Below are positions 35,156 to 43,965 of a DNA stretch of 64,000 bases, in pieces. The notes beneath the pieces were generated by a model that did no database searches, was not told the DNA's origin, and saw nothing but the letters and a program-made list of their open reading frames with translations. Source of the DNA: Nocardioides alpinus (GTDB taxonomy: Bacteria; Actinomycetota; Actinomycetes; Propionibacteriales; Nocardioidaceae); contig NZ_FOKC01000003.1 of NCBI RefSeq assembly GCF_900112035.1, positions 186,001 through 250,000 of the forward strand. The letters are read 5' to 3'. The translations under genes and the position numbers were made by a program. Numbering within the stretch: the stretch's first letter is position 1; each line of letters begins with the position of its first letter.

Positions 35156-35962
35156 ATGAGCGCACACACGGGGGATGAGGCTGAGTCGGTCGGACTCAGC
35201 GGACTGGATCACGTTCGCGCGCGCAGCGCGGAGCTCTTCGTCGTCCTGCGGGACGGGGACAGCTCCACGGCCGCGCGATCCATGGCCCGCGACGACCTGG
35301 TGCACCTGCACCTCTCGCTGGTCGAGCACTGCGCCCGGCGCTTCCGCAACCGCGGCGAGCCCTTCGAGGACCTCGTGCAGGTCGGCACCATCGGCCTGAT
35401 CAAGGCGGTCGACCGCTTCGAGACCGACCGCGGCGTGGAGTTCTCGACCTACGCCACACCGACCGTCATCGGGGAGATCAAGCGCCACTTCCGCGACAAG
35501 GGGTGGGCGATCCGCGTGCCCCGGCGGTTGCAGGAGCTGCGCATGCAGATCGGCGGTGCGACAGGCGAGCTGACCCAGAAGCTCGGCCGCTCCCCCACGC
35601 CCCGCGAGCTCGCCGAGGTCATCGGTTGCTCGGTCGAGGAGATCATGGAGGGCATCGAGTCCTCCCACGCCTACGCCACGCTCTCCCTCGACGCCTCCGA
35701 CGACTCCGACGACGGGCCTCCGGCGATGCTGGCCACGCTCGGGGTGGAGGACTCCAACATCGAGCACGTGGAGATCCGCGAGTCCATCAAGCCGCTGCTC
35801 GAGGGGCTCGGCGAGCGGGAGAAGAAGATCCTGCTCCTGCGGTTCTTCAAGAACATGACGCAGTCGCAGATCGCCGACGAGATCGGCGTCTCCCAGATGC
35901 ACGTCTCGCGGCTGCTGACCCGCACGCTCGCCCAGCTGCGGACCTCGCTCGAGCAGGACTAG
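35156..35962 (+). CDS. sigF: SigB/SigF-subfamily RNA polymerase sigma factor
   Basis: A 268-residue group 3 sigma factor for general or late stress responses. Region 2 contains PFEDLVQVGTIGLIKAVDRF and STYATPTVIGEIKRHFRDKG. Region 3 is LTQKLGRSPTPRELAEVIG. Region 4 is GEREKKILLLRFFKNMTQSQIADEIGVSQMHVSR; only short parts are quoted here. There is no region 1.1, as expected. The ATG at 35156 follows the anti-sigma stop by one base. The symbol is by family; the genome may have several such genes. Confidence 0.9.
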   Translation: MSAHTGDEAESVGLSGLDHVRARSAELFVVLRDGDSSTAARSMARDDLVHLHLSLVEHCARRFRNRGEPFEDLVQVGTIGLIKAVDRFETDRGVEFSTYATPTVIGEIKRHFRDKGWAIRVPRRLQELRMQIGGATGELTQKLGRSPTPRELAEVIGCSVEEIMEGIESSHAYATLSLDASDDSDDGPPAMLATLGVEDSNIEHVEIRESIKPLLEGLGEREKKILLLRFFKNMTQSQIADEIGVSQMHVSRLLTRTLAQLRTSLEQD

Positions 35963-36360
35963 CCGTAGGACTCCCGCTCCAGCACCTCGGTGCTCGAACG
36001 GTGGACCAGCCCGACGATGACGACCAGGGCCACCACGGCCAGGGCGACCGACAGCGGCTTGGTCTCTCCCGCCCAGAGGTTCCACGCGAGCCCGAGCTGG
36101 ATCAGCTGGGCCATCACGACCGGGCCACGCGCCCAGCGGCGTACCTTCCACAGCGACCAGGCACACCAGGCCAGTCCGGCAGCCGCCGCGAGGAAGAAGA
36201 CCGAGGTCGTGACGCCCATCGTGAGCCGGATCGAGCTCAGGTTGGCGAGCTCGAAGACCCCCAGCGCGGCGAGGACGAACGCCTCCACCGCGGTCAGCGA
36301 GGCAGCCACCACGAGGGGCGGAGGGGCGACGCTGTCTGGTCCAGCAGGCGTAACAGGCAC
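35959..36360 (-). CDS. Membrane protein of unknown function
   Basis: A 133-residue protein with four hydrophobic helices (about 15-37, 48-68, 80-96 and 104-122), and short polar ends. It overlaps the sigma-factor stop by four bases in convergent orientation. A similar small membrane protein often neighbours sigF-type genes in Actinobacteria, but no function is known. The start MPVTPAGPDS is chosen as the first ATG/GTG in frame. Confidence 0.7.
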   Translation of the reverse strand: MPVTPAGPDSVAPPPLVVAASLTAVEAFVLAALGVFELANLSSIRLTMGVTTSVFFLAAAAGLAWCAWSLWKVRRWARGPVVMAQLIQLGLAWNLWAGETKPLSVALAVVALVVIVGLVHRSSTEVLERESYG

Positions 36361-36515
36361 TCGGGGATTCTAGTTGTGACCGAGACGACCATCACGGGGG
36401 GTTGTGTGAACGTTCAAAGGTTGCGAGTCTTGTCGCTGCGCTCCGTGCGCCCGGGCCCCGCTGAATGTCCGCAAACAGCCACTTGCCTGTGAAAGAAAGA
36501 GGGAATCCCCCACTC

Positions 36516-36767
36516 ATGGATTGGCGCAGTCGCTCTGCATGCCTCGACGAGGACCCTGAGCTGTTCTTCCCGATCGGCAACACCGGTCCCGCGATCCTCC
36601 AGATAGAGGAGGCGAAGCAGGTGTGCCGTCGTTGTGACGTGCGCGAACAGTGTCTTGCCTGGGCCCTGGAGGCCGGACAGGACCACGGAGTGTGGGGTGG
36701 ACTCAGCGAGGACGAGCGTCGCGCACTGAAGCGACGCAACGCCCGCGCACGCATCCGCACCGCCTAG
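36516..36767 (+). CDS. whiB1: WhiB-family iron-sulfur transcription factor (WhiB1/WblE)
   Basis: An 83-residue Wbl protein. The four cysteines that bind the [4Fe-4S] cluster are Cys9, Cys37, Cys40 and Cys46, at the same positions as in M. tuberculosis WhiB1. The GVWGG turn (GVWGGLSEDERRALKRR) and the basic tail that contacts DNA follow. WhiB1 is essential in mycobacteria, binds sigma A region 4 and senses NO. The ATG at 36516 (MDWRSRSACLDEDPE) matches the family start. It sits tail-to-tail with pdtaS, as Rv3219 does with Rv3220c, overlapping by four bases. Confidence 0.95.
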   Translation: MDWRSRSACLDEDPELFFPIGNTGPAILQIEEAKQVCRRCDVREQCLAWALEAGQDHGVWGGLSEDERRALKRRNARARIRTA

Positions 36768-38233
36768 TCGACGGGCAGGTCCGCCTGCACGCGCGTGCCC
36801 CGGCTCCCCGGGCCGATCTCGAGGACCCCTCCCAGCTCCGACTCGACGAGCGTGCGCACGATCGAGAGCCCGAGCTGGGTCGACCCGTCGAGGTCGAACC
36901 CGTCCGGCAGTCCGCGGCCGTCGTCCTCGACGACCACGTGGAGCCGGCCGACGATGCGGCGCGCCGTCACGACGACCCGACCCTCGGTGCGGTCGGTCAG
37001 GCCGGCGTAGCCGTGCTCGACGGCGTTCTGCAGCAGCTCGGTGAGCACCATCGCCAGCGGCGTCGCGGCGTCGGACGACAGCTTGCCGAAGGTGCCCTCG
37101 CGCACCACGCGGACCGGCAGGTCGACGCCGCTCACGTCGACCACCATCGCCCCCAGGCGGTCGGCGATGTCGTCGAAGTCGACCGTCTCCTCCAGCGCGT
37201 GGCTGAGCGTCTCGTGCACGATCGCGATCGAGCCCACCCGCCGCACGGCCTCCTCCAGCGCCGCCTTGGCGTCCTCGGCCTGCGTACGCCGTGCCTGCAG
37301 CCGCAGCAGCGCGGCGACCGTCTGGAGGTTGTTCTTCACCCGGTGGTGGATCTCGCGGATGGTGACGTCCTTGGTGACGAGCTCGCGGTCGCGGCTGCGC
37401 AGCTCGGTGACGTCGCGCACCAGCAGCAGCGCGCCGCTGCGGTCCCCCTGCGGGCGCAGCGGGATGCTCCGCACGATCAGGGTCACGTCATCGGTGCCGA
37501 CCTCGGTCGCCCGGCCGTCGCGGCCTCCCAGCACGGCGCTGAGCGTCTCCTCGTCGGGGCGCTTGCGGACCGGCACCAGGTCGCGGGTCAGGTCGGTGAG
37601 GACCAGGCCGGCCAGGTCGCCCTGCAGCCCGAGCCGACGGTAGGCCGACAGCCCGTTGGGGCTGGCGTAGACGACCTTGCCGGCCGGGTCGAGGCGGACG
37701 AACCCGTCGCCCACCCGCGGTGAGTCCGCGTGGTCGCTGCGCTGCCCCGGCAGCGGGAAGTGCCCCGACGCGATCATCTGGGTGAGCTCGGCGGCGGTCT
37801 GGAGATAGCTCAGCTCGAGCCGGCTCGGGGTGCGGACGCCGAGCAGGTTGGTGTTGCGGGCGATGATCGCGATGACCCGGCCGGCACGTCGTACGGGGAT
37901 GACCTCCACGCGGACCGGCACGTCGTCACGCCACTCGGGATCCCCCTCGCGCACCAGCCGGCCCGAGCCGTAAGCCTCGTCGAGCATTCGCCGTCGCCCG
38001 GCCGGGATGAAGGTGCCGAGCACGTCGTCGACCAGCGCGGTCGGGCCGGTGGTGGGCCGCATCTGCCCGCCGGCCCAGAACCCCCGGCCCTCGCGGTCCG
38101 GGAGCCACAGCACCAGGTCGGCGAACGAGAGGTCGGCGAGGATCTGCCAGTCCGCCATGAGCAGCTGCAGCCACGCGATGTCGTCCTCCACGAGATCGGT
38201 GTGGGCTCGCACGAGCTCGTGGAGGGAGGGCAT
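36764..38233 (-). CDS. pdtaS: PdtaS-type sensor histidine kinase
   Basis: Cytosolic sensor kinase of 489 residues with no membrane helices. Order: GAF domain (about 1-150), PAS domain (about 165-280), HisKA_2 dimerisation domain with the phosphoacceptor His in IREIHHRVKNNLQTVAALL (near residue 300), then a HATPase domain with ELLQNAVEHGY (N-box) and VVEDDGRGLPDGF (G-box). In mycobacteria PdtaS phosphorylates the ANTAR response regulator PdtaR, which controls RNA antitermination. No pdtaR is next to it. The ATG follows TAGTCT by six bases and is probably leaderless. Confidence 0.92.
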   Translation of the reverse strand: MPSLHELVRAHTDLVEDDIAWLQLLMADWQILADLSFADLVLWLPDREGRGFWAGGQMRPTTGPTALVDDVLGTFIPAGRRRMLDEAYGSGRLVREGDPEWRDDVPVRVEVIPVRRAGRVIAIIARNTNLLGVRTPSRLELSYLQTAAELTQMIASGHFPLPGQRSDHADSPRVGDGFVRLDPAGKVVYASPNGLSAYRRLGLQGDLAGLVLTDLTRDLVPVRKRPDEETLSAVLGGRDGRATEVGTDDVTLIVRSIPLRPQGDRSGALLLVRDVTELRSRDRELVTKDVTIREIHHRVKNNLQTVAALLRLQARRTQAEDAKAALEEAVRRVGSIAIVHETLSHALEETVDFDDIADRLGAMVVDVSGVDLPVRVVREGTFGKLSSDAATPLAMVLTELLQNAVEHGYAGLTDRTEGRVVVTARRIVGRLHVVVEDDGRGLPDGFDLDGSTQLGLSIVRTLVESELGGVLEIGPGSRGTRVQADLPVD

Positions 38234-38239
38234 CGGCCC

Positions 38240-38245
38240 AGACTA
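38240..38245 (-). promoter_or_regulatory. Leaderless -10 element of pdtaS
   Basis: TAGTCT on the minus strand, exactly six bases before the pdtaS ATG, with no Shine-Dalgarno between. Confidence 0.6.
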
Positions 38246-38442
38246 GGCGGTGCGCGCGCGCAGGTCGGGGCCCTCCCACGGACACCCGCACGACCCGCGT
38301 ACGACCACGCGCATGGGCAGGACCTGCGGGCGAGCGCCGAGGTGACGGGGACCCGACCACCTCGACCTGTCGATCCGGTTCGGCCCTCCCGGCTAGGGCC
38401 TCCCGTCTGGGGCCGCGCGCGATCGGCTGGCACACTGGCGGC

Positions 38443-39297
38443 ATGTCGATCGGGTACTGGAGCCAGGTGCAGGCCACCGGGTTCGAGGTCCCGTCCGACC
38501 GGCCGCTCGACGACCTGACGGCCGAGCTCACCACCATGCTCGGGTCCACAGATGCGGCGGTCCGTGACGGCACCGCCTTCCCGGCGCTCGCCACCTGGAT
38601 CGAGCGCGGTGTCTACGACGACCTGCTCGCCGGGCTCGGCGACGGCATGGTCGCGGGGCTGTCGGTGGGGCTGGGTGAGAGCGGCACCGACACGGTGTTC
38701 CGGCGCAGCTTCAGCGCCCTGATCCTGGCAGCGTGCCTCGAGCGCGACAACGAGCTGCACCTGCTGCCCGGCGGCAAGGTCCTCGAGTGGGGCGACCGGG
38801 CCGCGACCTGGTTCCTCGGCGAGCGCGACACCCGCGGCTACGTGGTCGACAAGGGCTGGGCGCACGCGATCGCCCACGGCGCGGACACGATCGGGGCCCT
38901 CGGCGAGTCGTCGCACCTGGCAGGGCCCGAGCACGCGCTCCTGCTCGACATCCTCGCCGAGCGGCTCCTGGCCCAGCCCGTCGACGAGCCGCTCGCCGCC
39001 GGTGAGCCCGACCGGATCGCCGCCGCCGTCATGCAGATCCTGCGCCGCAACACCCTCGACACCGACGTCCTCGAGCCCTGGGTGCACCGCATCGGCACTG
39101 CCGGCAACCCCTTCGCAGGCCCCGTCGACCACGACCCCTACGCGCCGGCCCGCGCCGGCCAGGACTTCCTGCGGGCCCTCTTCGTGCAGCTCTCGCTCGC
39201 GCCCCGGCCGCCGACCGTGCGGTCCGACCTGCTGCTCGTCGTGATCGACGCGCTCCGGATGACGAACGCTCCCTACCTGCGAGTAGACACCCGATAG
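38443..39297 (+). CDS. DUF2785 domain protein
   Basis: A 284-residue protein matching, from memory, the DUF2785 family: an all-helical soluble protein with an Asp/Glu-rich N-terminus and the conserved block KGWAHAIAHGADTIGALGES near residues 140-160. The two histidines in that block are striking, but no function is known. The ATG follows CACACT by six bases, a weak leaderless promoter. It is followed after 9 bases by the acetolactate synthase-like gene. Confidence 0.78.
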   Translation: MSIGYWSQVQATGFEVPSDRPLDDLTAELTTMLGSTDAAVRDGTAFPALATWIERGVYDDLLAGLGDGMVAGLSVGLGESGTDTVFRRSFSALILAACLERDNELHLLPGGKVLEWGDRAATWFLGERDTRGYVVDKGWAHAIAHGADTIGALGESSHLAGPEHALLLDILAERLLAQPVDEPLAAGEPDRIAAAVMQILRRNTLDTDVLEPWVHRIGTAGNPFAGPVDHDPYAPARAGQDFLRALFVQLSLAPRPPTVRSDLLLVVIDALRMTNAPYLRVDTR

Positions 39298-39300
39298 CCT
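39295..39300 (+). promoter_or_regulatory. Leaderless -10 element of the acetolactate synthase-like gene
   Basis: TAGCCT overlaps the stop of the DUF2785 gene and lies exactly six bases before the ATG at 39307. The gene can thus be transcribed on its own. Confidence 0.6.
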
Positions 39301-39306
39301 GCGGGC

Positions 39307-40977
39307 ATGAGCGAGATTTCTGGCCACAGCGGTGAGCTGGCCGTCCACGTCGCCCGCGCCCACGGTGTCGAGACGATGTTCACCCTGTCGGGTGCGCACG
39401 TCTTCCCGATGTACGACGGTGCGGTGCGGATCAACCAGGAGGGCGAGGACCCGCAGATGCGCCTCCTCGACGTACGCCACGAGCAGACCGCCGCGTTCGC
39501 CGCCGAGGCCACCGGCAAGCTCACCCGCGTCCCCGGACTGGCGGTCCTCACCGCAGGACCCGGTGTCACCAACGGCATCAGCGCCATCGCGCAGGCGCAG
39601 TTCGCCGGGTCACCGATGGTGGTCGTCGGCGGCCGCGCCCCGCAGAACCGCTGGGGCACCGGCTCGCTCCAAGAGCTCGACCAACCGCCGATCATCGCCC
39701 CCGTCGCCAAGGCCGCACGCACCCTGATGACCGCCGGCGAGGTCACGGCTGGCATGGACGAGGCGTTCACCCTCGCGCGCTCGAGCCACCGCGGACCGGT
39801 GTTCGTCGACGTACCGATGGACGAGTTCTTCAACTCCTCGACCGGCACCGCGTCGTCGGGCGAGGGCACCCGGATCGAGCCCGACGCCTCGGCGATCGAG
39901 GCGGTCGCCCGCCTGCTGGCAGCGGCACAGCGGCCCGTGCTGATCCTCGGCACCGACGTCTGGGCCGACCACGCCGAGGTGTCCGCGCTGCGCTTCGTGG
40001 AGGACCTCGGCATCCCGACGCTGACCAACGGGATGGGTCGCGGCATCATCCCCGGCGGCCACCGCTCGCTCGTTACCAAGGCGCGCGGTGCGGCCCTGTC
40101 CGGTGCCGACCTCGTCGTCGTGGTGGGCACGCCGCTCGACTTCCGCCTCGGCTACGGCGTCTTCGGCGGTCCCGACAAGAACCCCGACGGCGCGTTCGCG
40201 CGGGTCGTCCACATCGCCGACTCCCCCGACCAGGTCTCCGGCCACGCCGAGCTGGCCGGCTCGGTCGCCGGCGACCTCACGACCGTGCTCGACGGTCTCC
40301 AGGCCGCGATCGAGCGGGGCGACAAGCCCGACTGGCGGGCCTGGTCCGACCAGCTCGCCGACCAGGTGAAGGCGGCGGCAGAGCGGGACGCGCAGCTCCT
40401 CACCGCCGAGGCCGACCCGATCCACCCGGCCCGCATCTACGGCGAGCTGGTGCCGCGCCTCGCGGACGACTCGGTGGTGATCGGCGACGGCGGTGACTTC
40501 GTCTCCTTCGCCGGCAAGTACGTGGAGCCCCAGCGCCCCGGCGGGTGGCTCGACCCCGGCCCCTACGGCTGCCTCGGCGCCGGCCTGGGTGCGGCGATCG
40601 CGGCCCGCCTCGCCCGCCCGAGCGCGCAGGTCACCCTGCTGCTGGGCGACGGCGCCGCCGGCTTCTCGCTGATGGACGTCGACACCCTCGTGCGCCACGA
40701 CCTGCCGGTCGTCATGGTGATGGGCAACAACTCCGCCTGGGGCCTGGAGAAGGGCCCGATGCAGATGCTCTACGGCTACGACGTGATCGCCGACCTCGCC
40801 CCGCGCACGCCGTACGACGACGTGGTCAAGGCGCTCGGCGGCGACGGGGAGACGGTGACCGACCCGAAGGAGATCGGACCGGCCCTCGACCGCGCCTACG
40901 CCTCCGGCGTCCCCTACCTCGTCAACGTGATCACCGACGTCGAGGCGGCCTACCCGCGCAGCACGTTCGGCATCTGA
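39307..40977 (+). CDS. ThDP-dependent acetolactate synthase-like enzyme
   Basis: A 556-residue ThDP enzyme with three domains. The PYR domain carries the catalytic Glu in DVRHEQTAAFAAEATGKLT (near residue 60). A central DHS-like domain follows. The PP domain has the ThDP motif starting GDGAAGFSLMDVDTLV and ending in NN (residues about 445-475). It is closest in type to the IlvG/IlvB2-like proteins of Actinobacteria (Rv1820 type) and oxalyl-CoA decarboxylases. No regulatory subunit gene lies nearby, so a role in branched-chain amino acid synthesis is unproven. Confidence 0.87.
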   Translation: MSEISGHSGELAVHVARAHGVETMFTLSGAHVFPMYDGAVRINQEGEDPQMRLLDVRHEQTAAFAAEATGKLTRVPGLAVLTAGPGVTNGISAIAQAQFAGSPMVVVGGRAPQNRWGTGSLQELDQPPIIAPVAKAARTLMTAGEVTAGMDEAFTLARSSHRGPVFVDVPMDEFFNSSTGTASSGEGTRIEPDASAIEAVARLLAAAQRPVLILGTDVWADHAEVSALRFVEDLGIPTLTNGMGRGIIPGGHRSLVTKARGAALSGADLVVVVGTPLDFRLGYGVFGGPDKNPDGAFARVVHIADSPDQVSGHAELAGSVAGDLTTVLDGLQAAIERGDKPDWRAWSDQLADQVKAAAERDAQLLTAEADPIHPARIYGELVPRLADDSVVIGDGGDFVSFAGKYVEPQRPGGWLDPGPYGCLGAGLGAAIAARLARPSAQVTLLLGDGAAGFSLMDVDTLVRHDLPVVMVMGNNSAWGLEKGPMQMLYGYDVIADLAPRTPYDDVVKALGGDGETVTDPKEIGPALDRAYASGVPYLVNVITDVEAAYPRSTFGI

Positions 40978-40982
40978 GCCAG

Positions 40983-41462
40983 ATGCTCGTACGCCGCGCG
41001 ACGCCTGCGGAGCTCGAGCGCGTCGGCGCGCTGACGGTGCGGGCCTACGCGGCCTTCACCCTCGGCCCGGCAGACCCCTACGTCGAGCGGCTCCGCGACG
41101 CCGCCTCGCGGGACGCCGGCGCCGAGCTGTGGGTCGCGGTGGACGGCGACCGGCTGCTCGGCAACGTGACGTACTGCCCTCCGGGCTCCGCCTACCGCGA
41201 GGTGAGCCGTCCGCACGAGGGTGAGTTCCGGATGCTGGCCGTGGACCCCGACGCGCGCGGTGCCGGTGCCGGCACCGCCCTCGCGACCCACTGCGAGGAG
41301 CGGGCGCGCGAGCACGGGGCGGTCGGGATGGCGATCTCCTCGCTCGCCGAGATGACCGACGCCCACCGGATCTACGGGCGCCTGGGCTATGCCCGCGACC
41401 CCGGGCGCGACTGGTCGCCGCTGCCCGGGGTGGAGCTGGTCGTGTTCGCGAAGGCCTTCTAG
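40983..41462 (+). CDS. GNAT-family N-acetyltransferase
   Basis: A 159-residue GNAT protein. The acetyl-CoA-binding motif A is FRMLAVDPDARGAGAGTALATHC (residues about 82-104; Q/RxxGxG/A read as RGAGAG), and motif B ends in IYGRLGYARD. It starts five bases after the acetolactate synthase-like gene, so cotranscription is likely. The acceptor is unknown. It overlaps the convergent membrane-protein gene by four bases. Confidence 0.85.
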   Translation: MLVRRATPAELERVGALTVRAYAAFTLGPADPYVERLRDAASRDAGAELWVAVDGDRLLGNVTYCPPGSAYREVSRPHEGEFRMLAVDPDARGAGAGTALATHCEERAREHGAVGMAISSLAEMTDAHRIYGRLGYARDPGRDWSPLPGVELVVFAKAF

Positions 41463-42904
41463 CAGGCCTGCCCCGTGGTCGGGTCCTCGACGTCGTCGAA
41501 GCAGATCGTGCCCCACGGCAGGGCGGCCATCTCGAAGGTCTCCGCCGACCCGACCCGCACCCAGCGCCACGCCTCCCACGAACCGTCCGCGCCCTCGACC
41601 ACGGTGACCGTGACCCCGGCCCCGGTGAGCCAGGACCGGTAGGCGCGTCCGCTGTCAGTGGTGCCCGTCCCGAACGCGATGTCACCCACCGGCTGGAGCC
41701 GGACGAGTCCCGCCTGGTCGGCGGTCTCGACGACCACCTGCACGAGGGTCGGGTCGGAGGCCGACGTGACGAACAGGGACGCACCGTCCGACGACACCAG
41801 CTCGGTCGGGCTGATCGTGCTCACGCGCGGGTCGGGCAGGTCGAGGCCGAAGACGTGACCGTCCGCCCCGGGACCGTCGACGACCGCCGACGGCGGCTCG
41901 CCCGCCTCGACGCGCACCCGGTAGCCGAGGCCGCCGTCCTCCAGCGCCACCTCCTCGCCGACGCCGATGGTGTCGGTCGACTGCGACGTGACGTAGGGAA
42001 GGTCGTCGCGGGAGTCGGCGGTGCACGCCGTGGAGGACTCGGGAACGTGCACCCGGCAGCCCGGCTCGCCCGCCACCAGCACGCCGTCGGAGTCCATCGA
42101 CCACTCGTAGCGGTCCATGACGTAGGTCTCGGGCGCGAGCTGGATCATGCCGCTACGGGCGAAGGCGCTGCGCGAGCGGGTCGACACCAGCGCACCGTCC
42201 TCGACCAGGAAGGACTGGGCGTGGAAGAGGTCGTAGTGGTCCGTCTCCGAGCCGGGCACTGGCACGTCGCCGCCGGAGAGCAGCTCGGGGCTGCTCGACA
42301 CGGCCTGCACGAGCAGGCCCTCGCGGAGGTCCAGCACGACCGGCTCGAACGGGGCGTTCGGCCCGCCGTCGAGTGCGTTCGTGTAGAGCACCAGCTCCTG
42401 GTCGCCGTCGGCGTCGGCGTCGATGGGTCCGAGGGCGTTGACCCCGATGGTCGAGCCGAGCTCGACCAGGCCGTAGGTCTCCTCCCCCGTGCTGCTCAGG
42501 GTGGTCTGCACACGCGTACGGCCGTCGTGGTCCGGTGTCGGCTCGGCGAGGAACTCGACCCTCTCCTCGACCCCGTCGCCGTCGAGGTCGAGCCGCGCGG
42601 GCGAGGACTCCTCGCTGACCTCCCAGGTGCGCCCGACGTTCGGAGGCAGCTCGACCTGGTCGGGCCTCGGCGCGATCTCGTCCGACCTCTGCTGCCCGGC
42701 AAGACCCTGGAAGACCACACCGAGGATCAGCAGCACCACTGCGGCAGTCGCGAGCAGGACCCACGGCGACTGCCAGCGCGGCCGCAGCGGGGCGGCCGTG
42801 GCCAGCAGGGACAGGTCCTCGGGCCGCACCAGCTCGGCGCGCGCCTCGAGGGCGGAGCGCAGCAGGTCCTCGAGGTCGGCCCTCGTGTCGGGTGGCGTGC
42901 TCAT
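41459..42904 (-). CDS. Membrane-anchored partner of the SigE-family sigma factor
   Basis: A 481-residue protein. A short cytosolic head (about 45 residues) precedes one membrane helix (WVLLATAAVVLLILGVVFQG, residues about 49-68). A roughly 410-residue extracytoplasmic part begins with two Ca-binding-like loops, LDGDGVEERVEF and ADADGDQELVLY, of the FG-GAP/dockerin type. It starts inside the sigma-factor stop by four bases. By position it is likely the anti-sigma factor or signal sensor. There is no zinc-finger (HxxxCxxC) in the head, so binding to sigma must use another fold, if it happens at all. Confidence 0.7.
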   Translation of the reverse strand: MSTPPDTRADLEDLLRSALEARAELVRPEDLSLLATAAPLRPRWQSPWVLLATAAVVLLILGVVFQGLAGQQRSDEIAPRPDQVELPPNVGRTWEVSEESSPARLDLDGDGVEERVEFLAEPTPDHDGRTRVQTTLSSTGEETYGLVELGSTIGVNALGPIDADADGDQELVLYTNALDGGPNAPFEPVVLDLREGLLVQAVSSSPELLSGGDVPVPGSETDHYDLFHAQSFLVEDGALVSTRSRSAFARSGMIQLAPETYVMDRYEWSMDSDGVLVAGEPGCRVHVPESSTACTADSRDDLPYVTSQSTDTIGVGEEVALEDGGLGYRVRVEAGEPPSAVVDGPGADGHVFGLDLPDPRVSTISPTELVSSDGASLFVTSASDPTLVQVVVETADQAGLVRLQPVGDIAFGTGTTDSGRAYRSWLTGAGVTVTVVEGADGSWEAWRWVRVGSAETFEMAALPWGTICFDDVEDPTTGQAC

Positions 42905-43431
42905 CGCTCCTCCTCGCCCGAGCTCGTCTGCGTGGTCGACGTCATGGTCGACGTCATGGTCTTCTCCAGCGCCGTGAGGGCGCGGCTGGCGGTGGACTTC
43001 ACGGTGCCCTGGCTGATGCCGAGTGTCCGGGCGATCTCCGCCTCGGACAGGTGCGACCAGTAGCGCAGCACCAGCACCTCCCTCTGGCGTGGCGCCAGGG
43101 TCTGCAGCGCCACGATGACTGCCCGGTGCTCCTCCGCCAGCACCGCGCTGTCCTCGGGGGACGGTGGCGACAGGTCGTGAGGAGGCGTGTACGCCCGGGC
43201 CGTACGCCGTCGCCGCAGCGCCGAGCGCGAGGTGTTGACCACCGAGACCCGCAGGTAGGCCAGCGCCTTCGACGGGTCCTTCACGGCGTCGGGGCGACGG
43301 GCGAGCGCCGCGAACGCGTCCTGGACGACGTCCTCGGCCGAGGCGAAGTCGTCGACCAGCAGGACGGCCAGGCGGACCAGCTGCAGCCGGTGGGCGGCGT
43401 ACAGCTCAGTGATGTCCACTGCTGGGTCCAT
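42901..43431 (-). CDS. SigE-family (ECF) RNA polymerase sigma factor
   Basis: A 176-residue ECF sigma factor of the SigE-like/SigM-type found widely in Actinobacteria. Region 2 includes LVDDFASAEDVVQDAFAALA, and region 4 includes LAPRQREVLVLRYWSHLSEAEIARTLG. The start ATG (MDPAVDITELYAAH) has a clear GGGAAGG Shine-Dalgarno; a 19-residue longer reading is less likely. The C-terminus ends in a repetitive MTSTMTSTTQTSS tail encoded by a short direct repeat near 42940-42965. It is coupled to the membrane protein gene. Confidence 0.9.
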   Translation of the reverse strand: MDPAVDITELYAAHRLQLVRLAVLLVDDFASAEDVVQDAFAALARRPDAVKDPSKALAYLRVSVVNTSRSALRRRRTARAYTPPHDLSPPSPEDSAVLAEEHRAVIVALQTLAPRQREVLVLRYWSHLSEAEIARTLGISQGTVKSTASRALTALEKTMTSTMTSTTQTSSGEEER

Positions 43432-43531
43432 CACCTTCCCCGATCCTGCGGTCCTCGTGCTCATGTCTGGTAGACGTGTGGGTGGCACTCAGGTTGCCTC
43501 ACGCACCCACCGATTCCCCGAAGGGACACCC

Positions 43532-43918
43532 ATGTCGCACCCCGAGCCCGCCCCCTCGAGCGCCAGCCTGACGTACGCCGTCACCGACGACGACACCGCT
43601 GTGGCCGTGGGCAGCGGGTCGCTGCCGGTCCTCGGTACGCCTCGCCTGCTGGCGTGGCTGGAGGCCGCCACCTGCGCCTGCCTCGAGGCGGTGCTGGCCG
43701 AGGGGTCGACCAGCGTCGGCACCCGCATGCAGGTCGAGCACCTCGCCGCGAGCCCCGTCGGCGCCGAGGTCGAGGTGAGCGCATCGAGCGCGTACGTCGA
43801 CGGGCGGCTGCACCGCTTCACCGTGAGCGCCCGCGACACCTCGAGCGGCAAGGTGCTGGCCGCCGGCGAGATCACCCGCGTCGTCGTCGACGCACAGCGG
43901 TTCATGTCCCGCCTGTGA
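43532..43918 (+). CDS. FlK-like hotdog thioesterase
   Basis: A 128-residue single hotdog domain resembling the fluoroacetyl-CoA thioesterase FlK family. The core LLAWLEAATCACLEAVLAEG carries the Glu, and GTRMQVEHLAASPVG carries the Thr and His of the FlK-type triad region. SD AAGGGA precedes the ATG. The true substrate is likely a small acyl-CoA; fluoroacetyl-CoA is not implied. It stands alone, divergent from the sigma-factor gene. Confidence 0.78.
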   Translation: MSHPEPAPSSASLTYAVTDDDTAVAVGSGSLPVLGTPRLLAWLEAATCACLEAVLAEGSTSVGTRMQVEHLAASPVGAEVEVSASSAYVDGRLHRFTVSARDTSSGKVLAAGEITRVVVDAQRFMSRL

Positions 43919-43965
43919 CCATCACGCCGACCTGCACCTGCCCCACGTCGCGGCGCTGACGCTGC

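Noticed and set aside
36407..36416. Palindrome before whiB1 as a LexA box
   Set aside because: It reads GAACGTTC without the four-base spacer that LexA boxes require.
38246..38442. Possible small gene between pdtaS and the DUF2785 gene
   Set aside because: No frame combines a start, a ribosome site and coding-like third positions over this 200-base gap.
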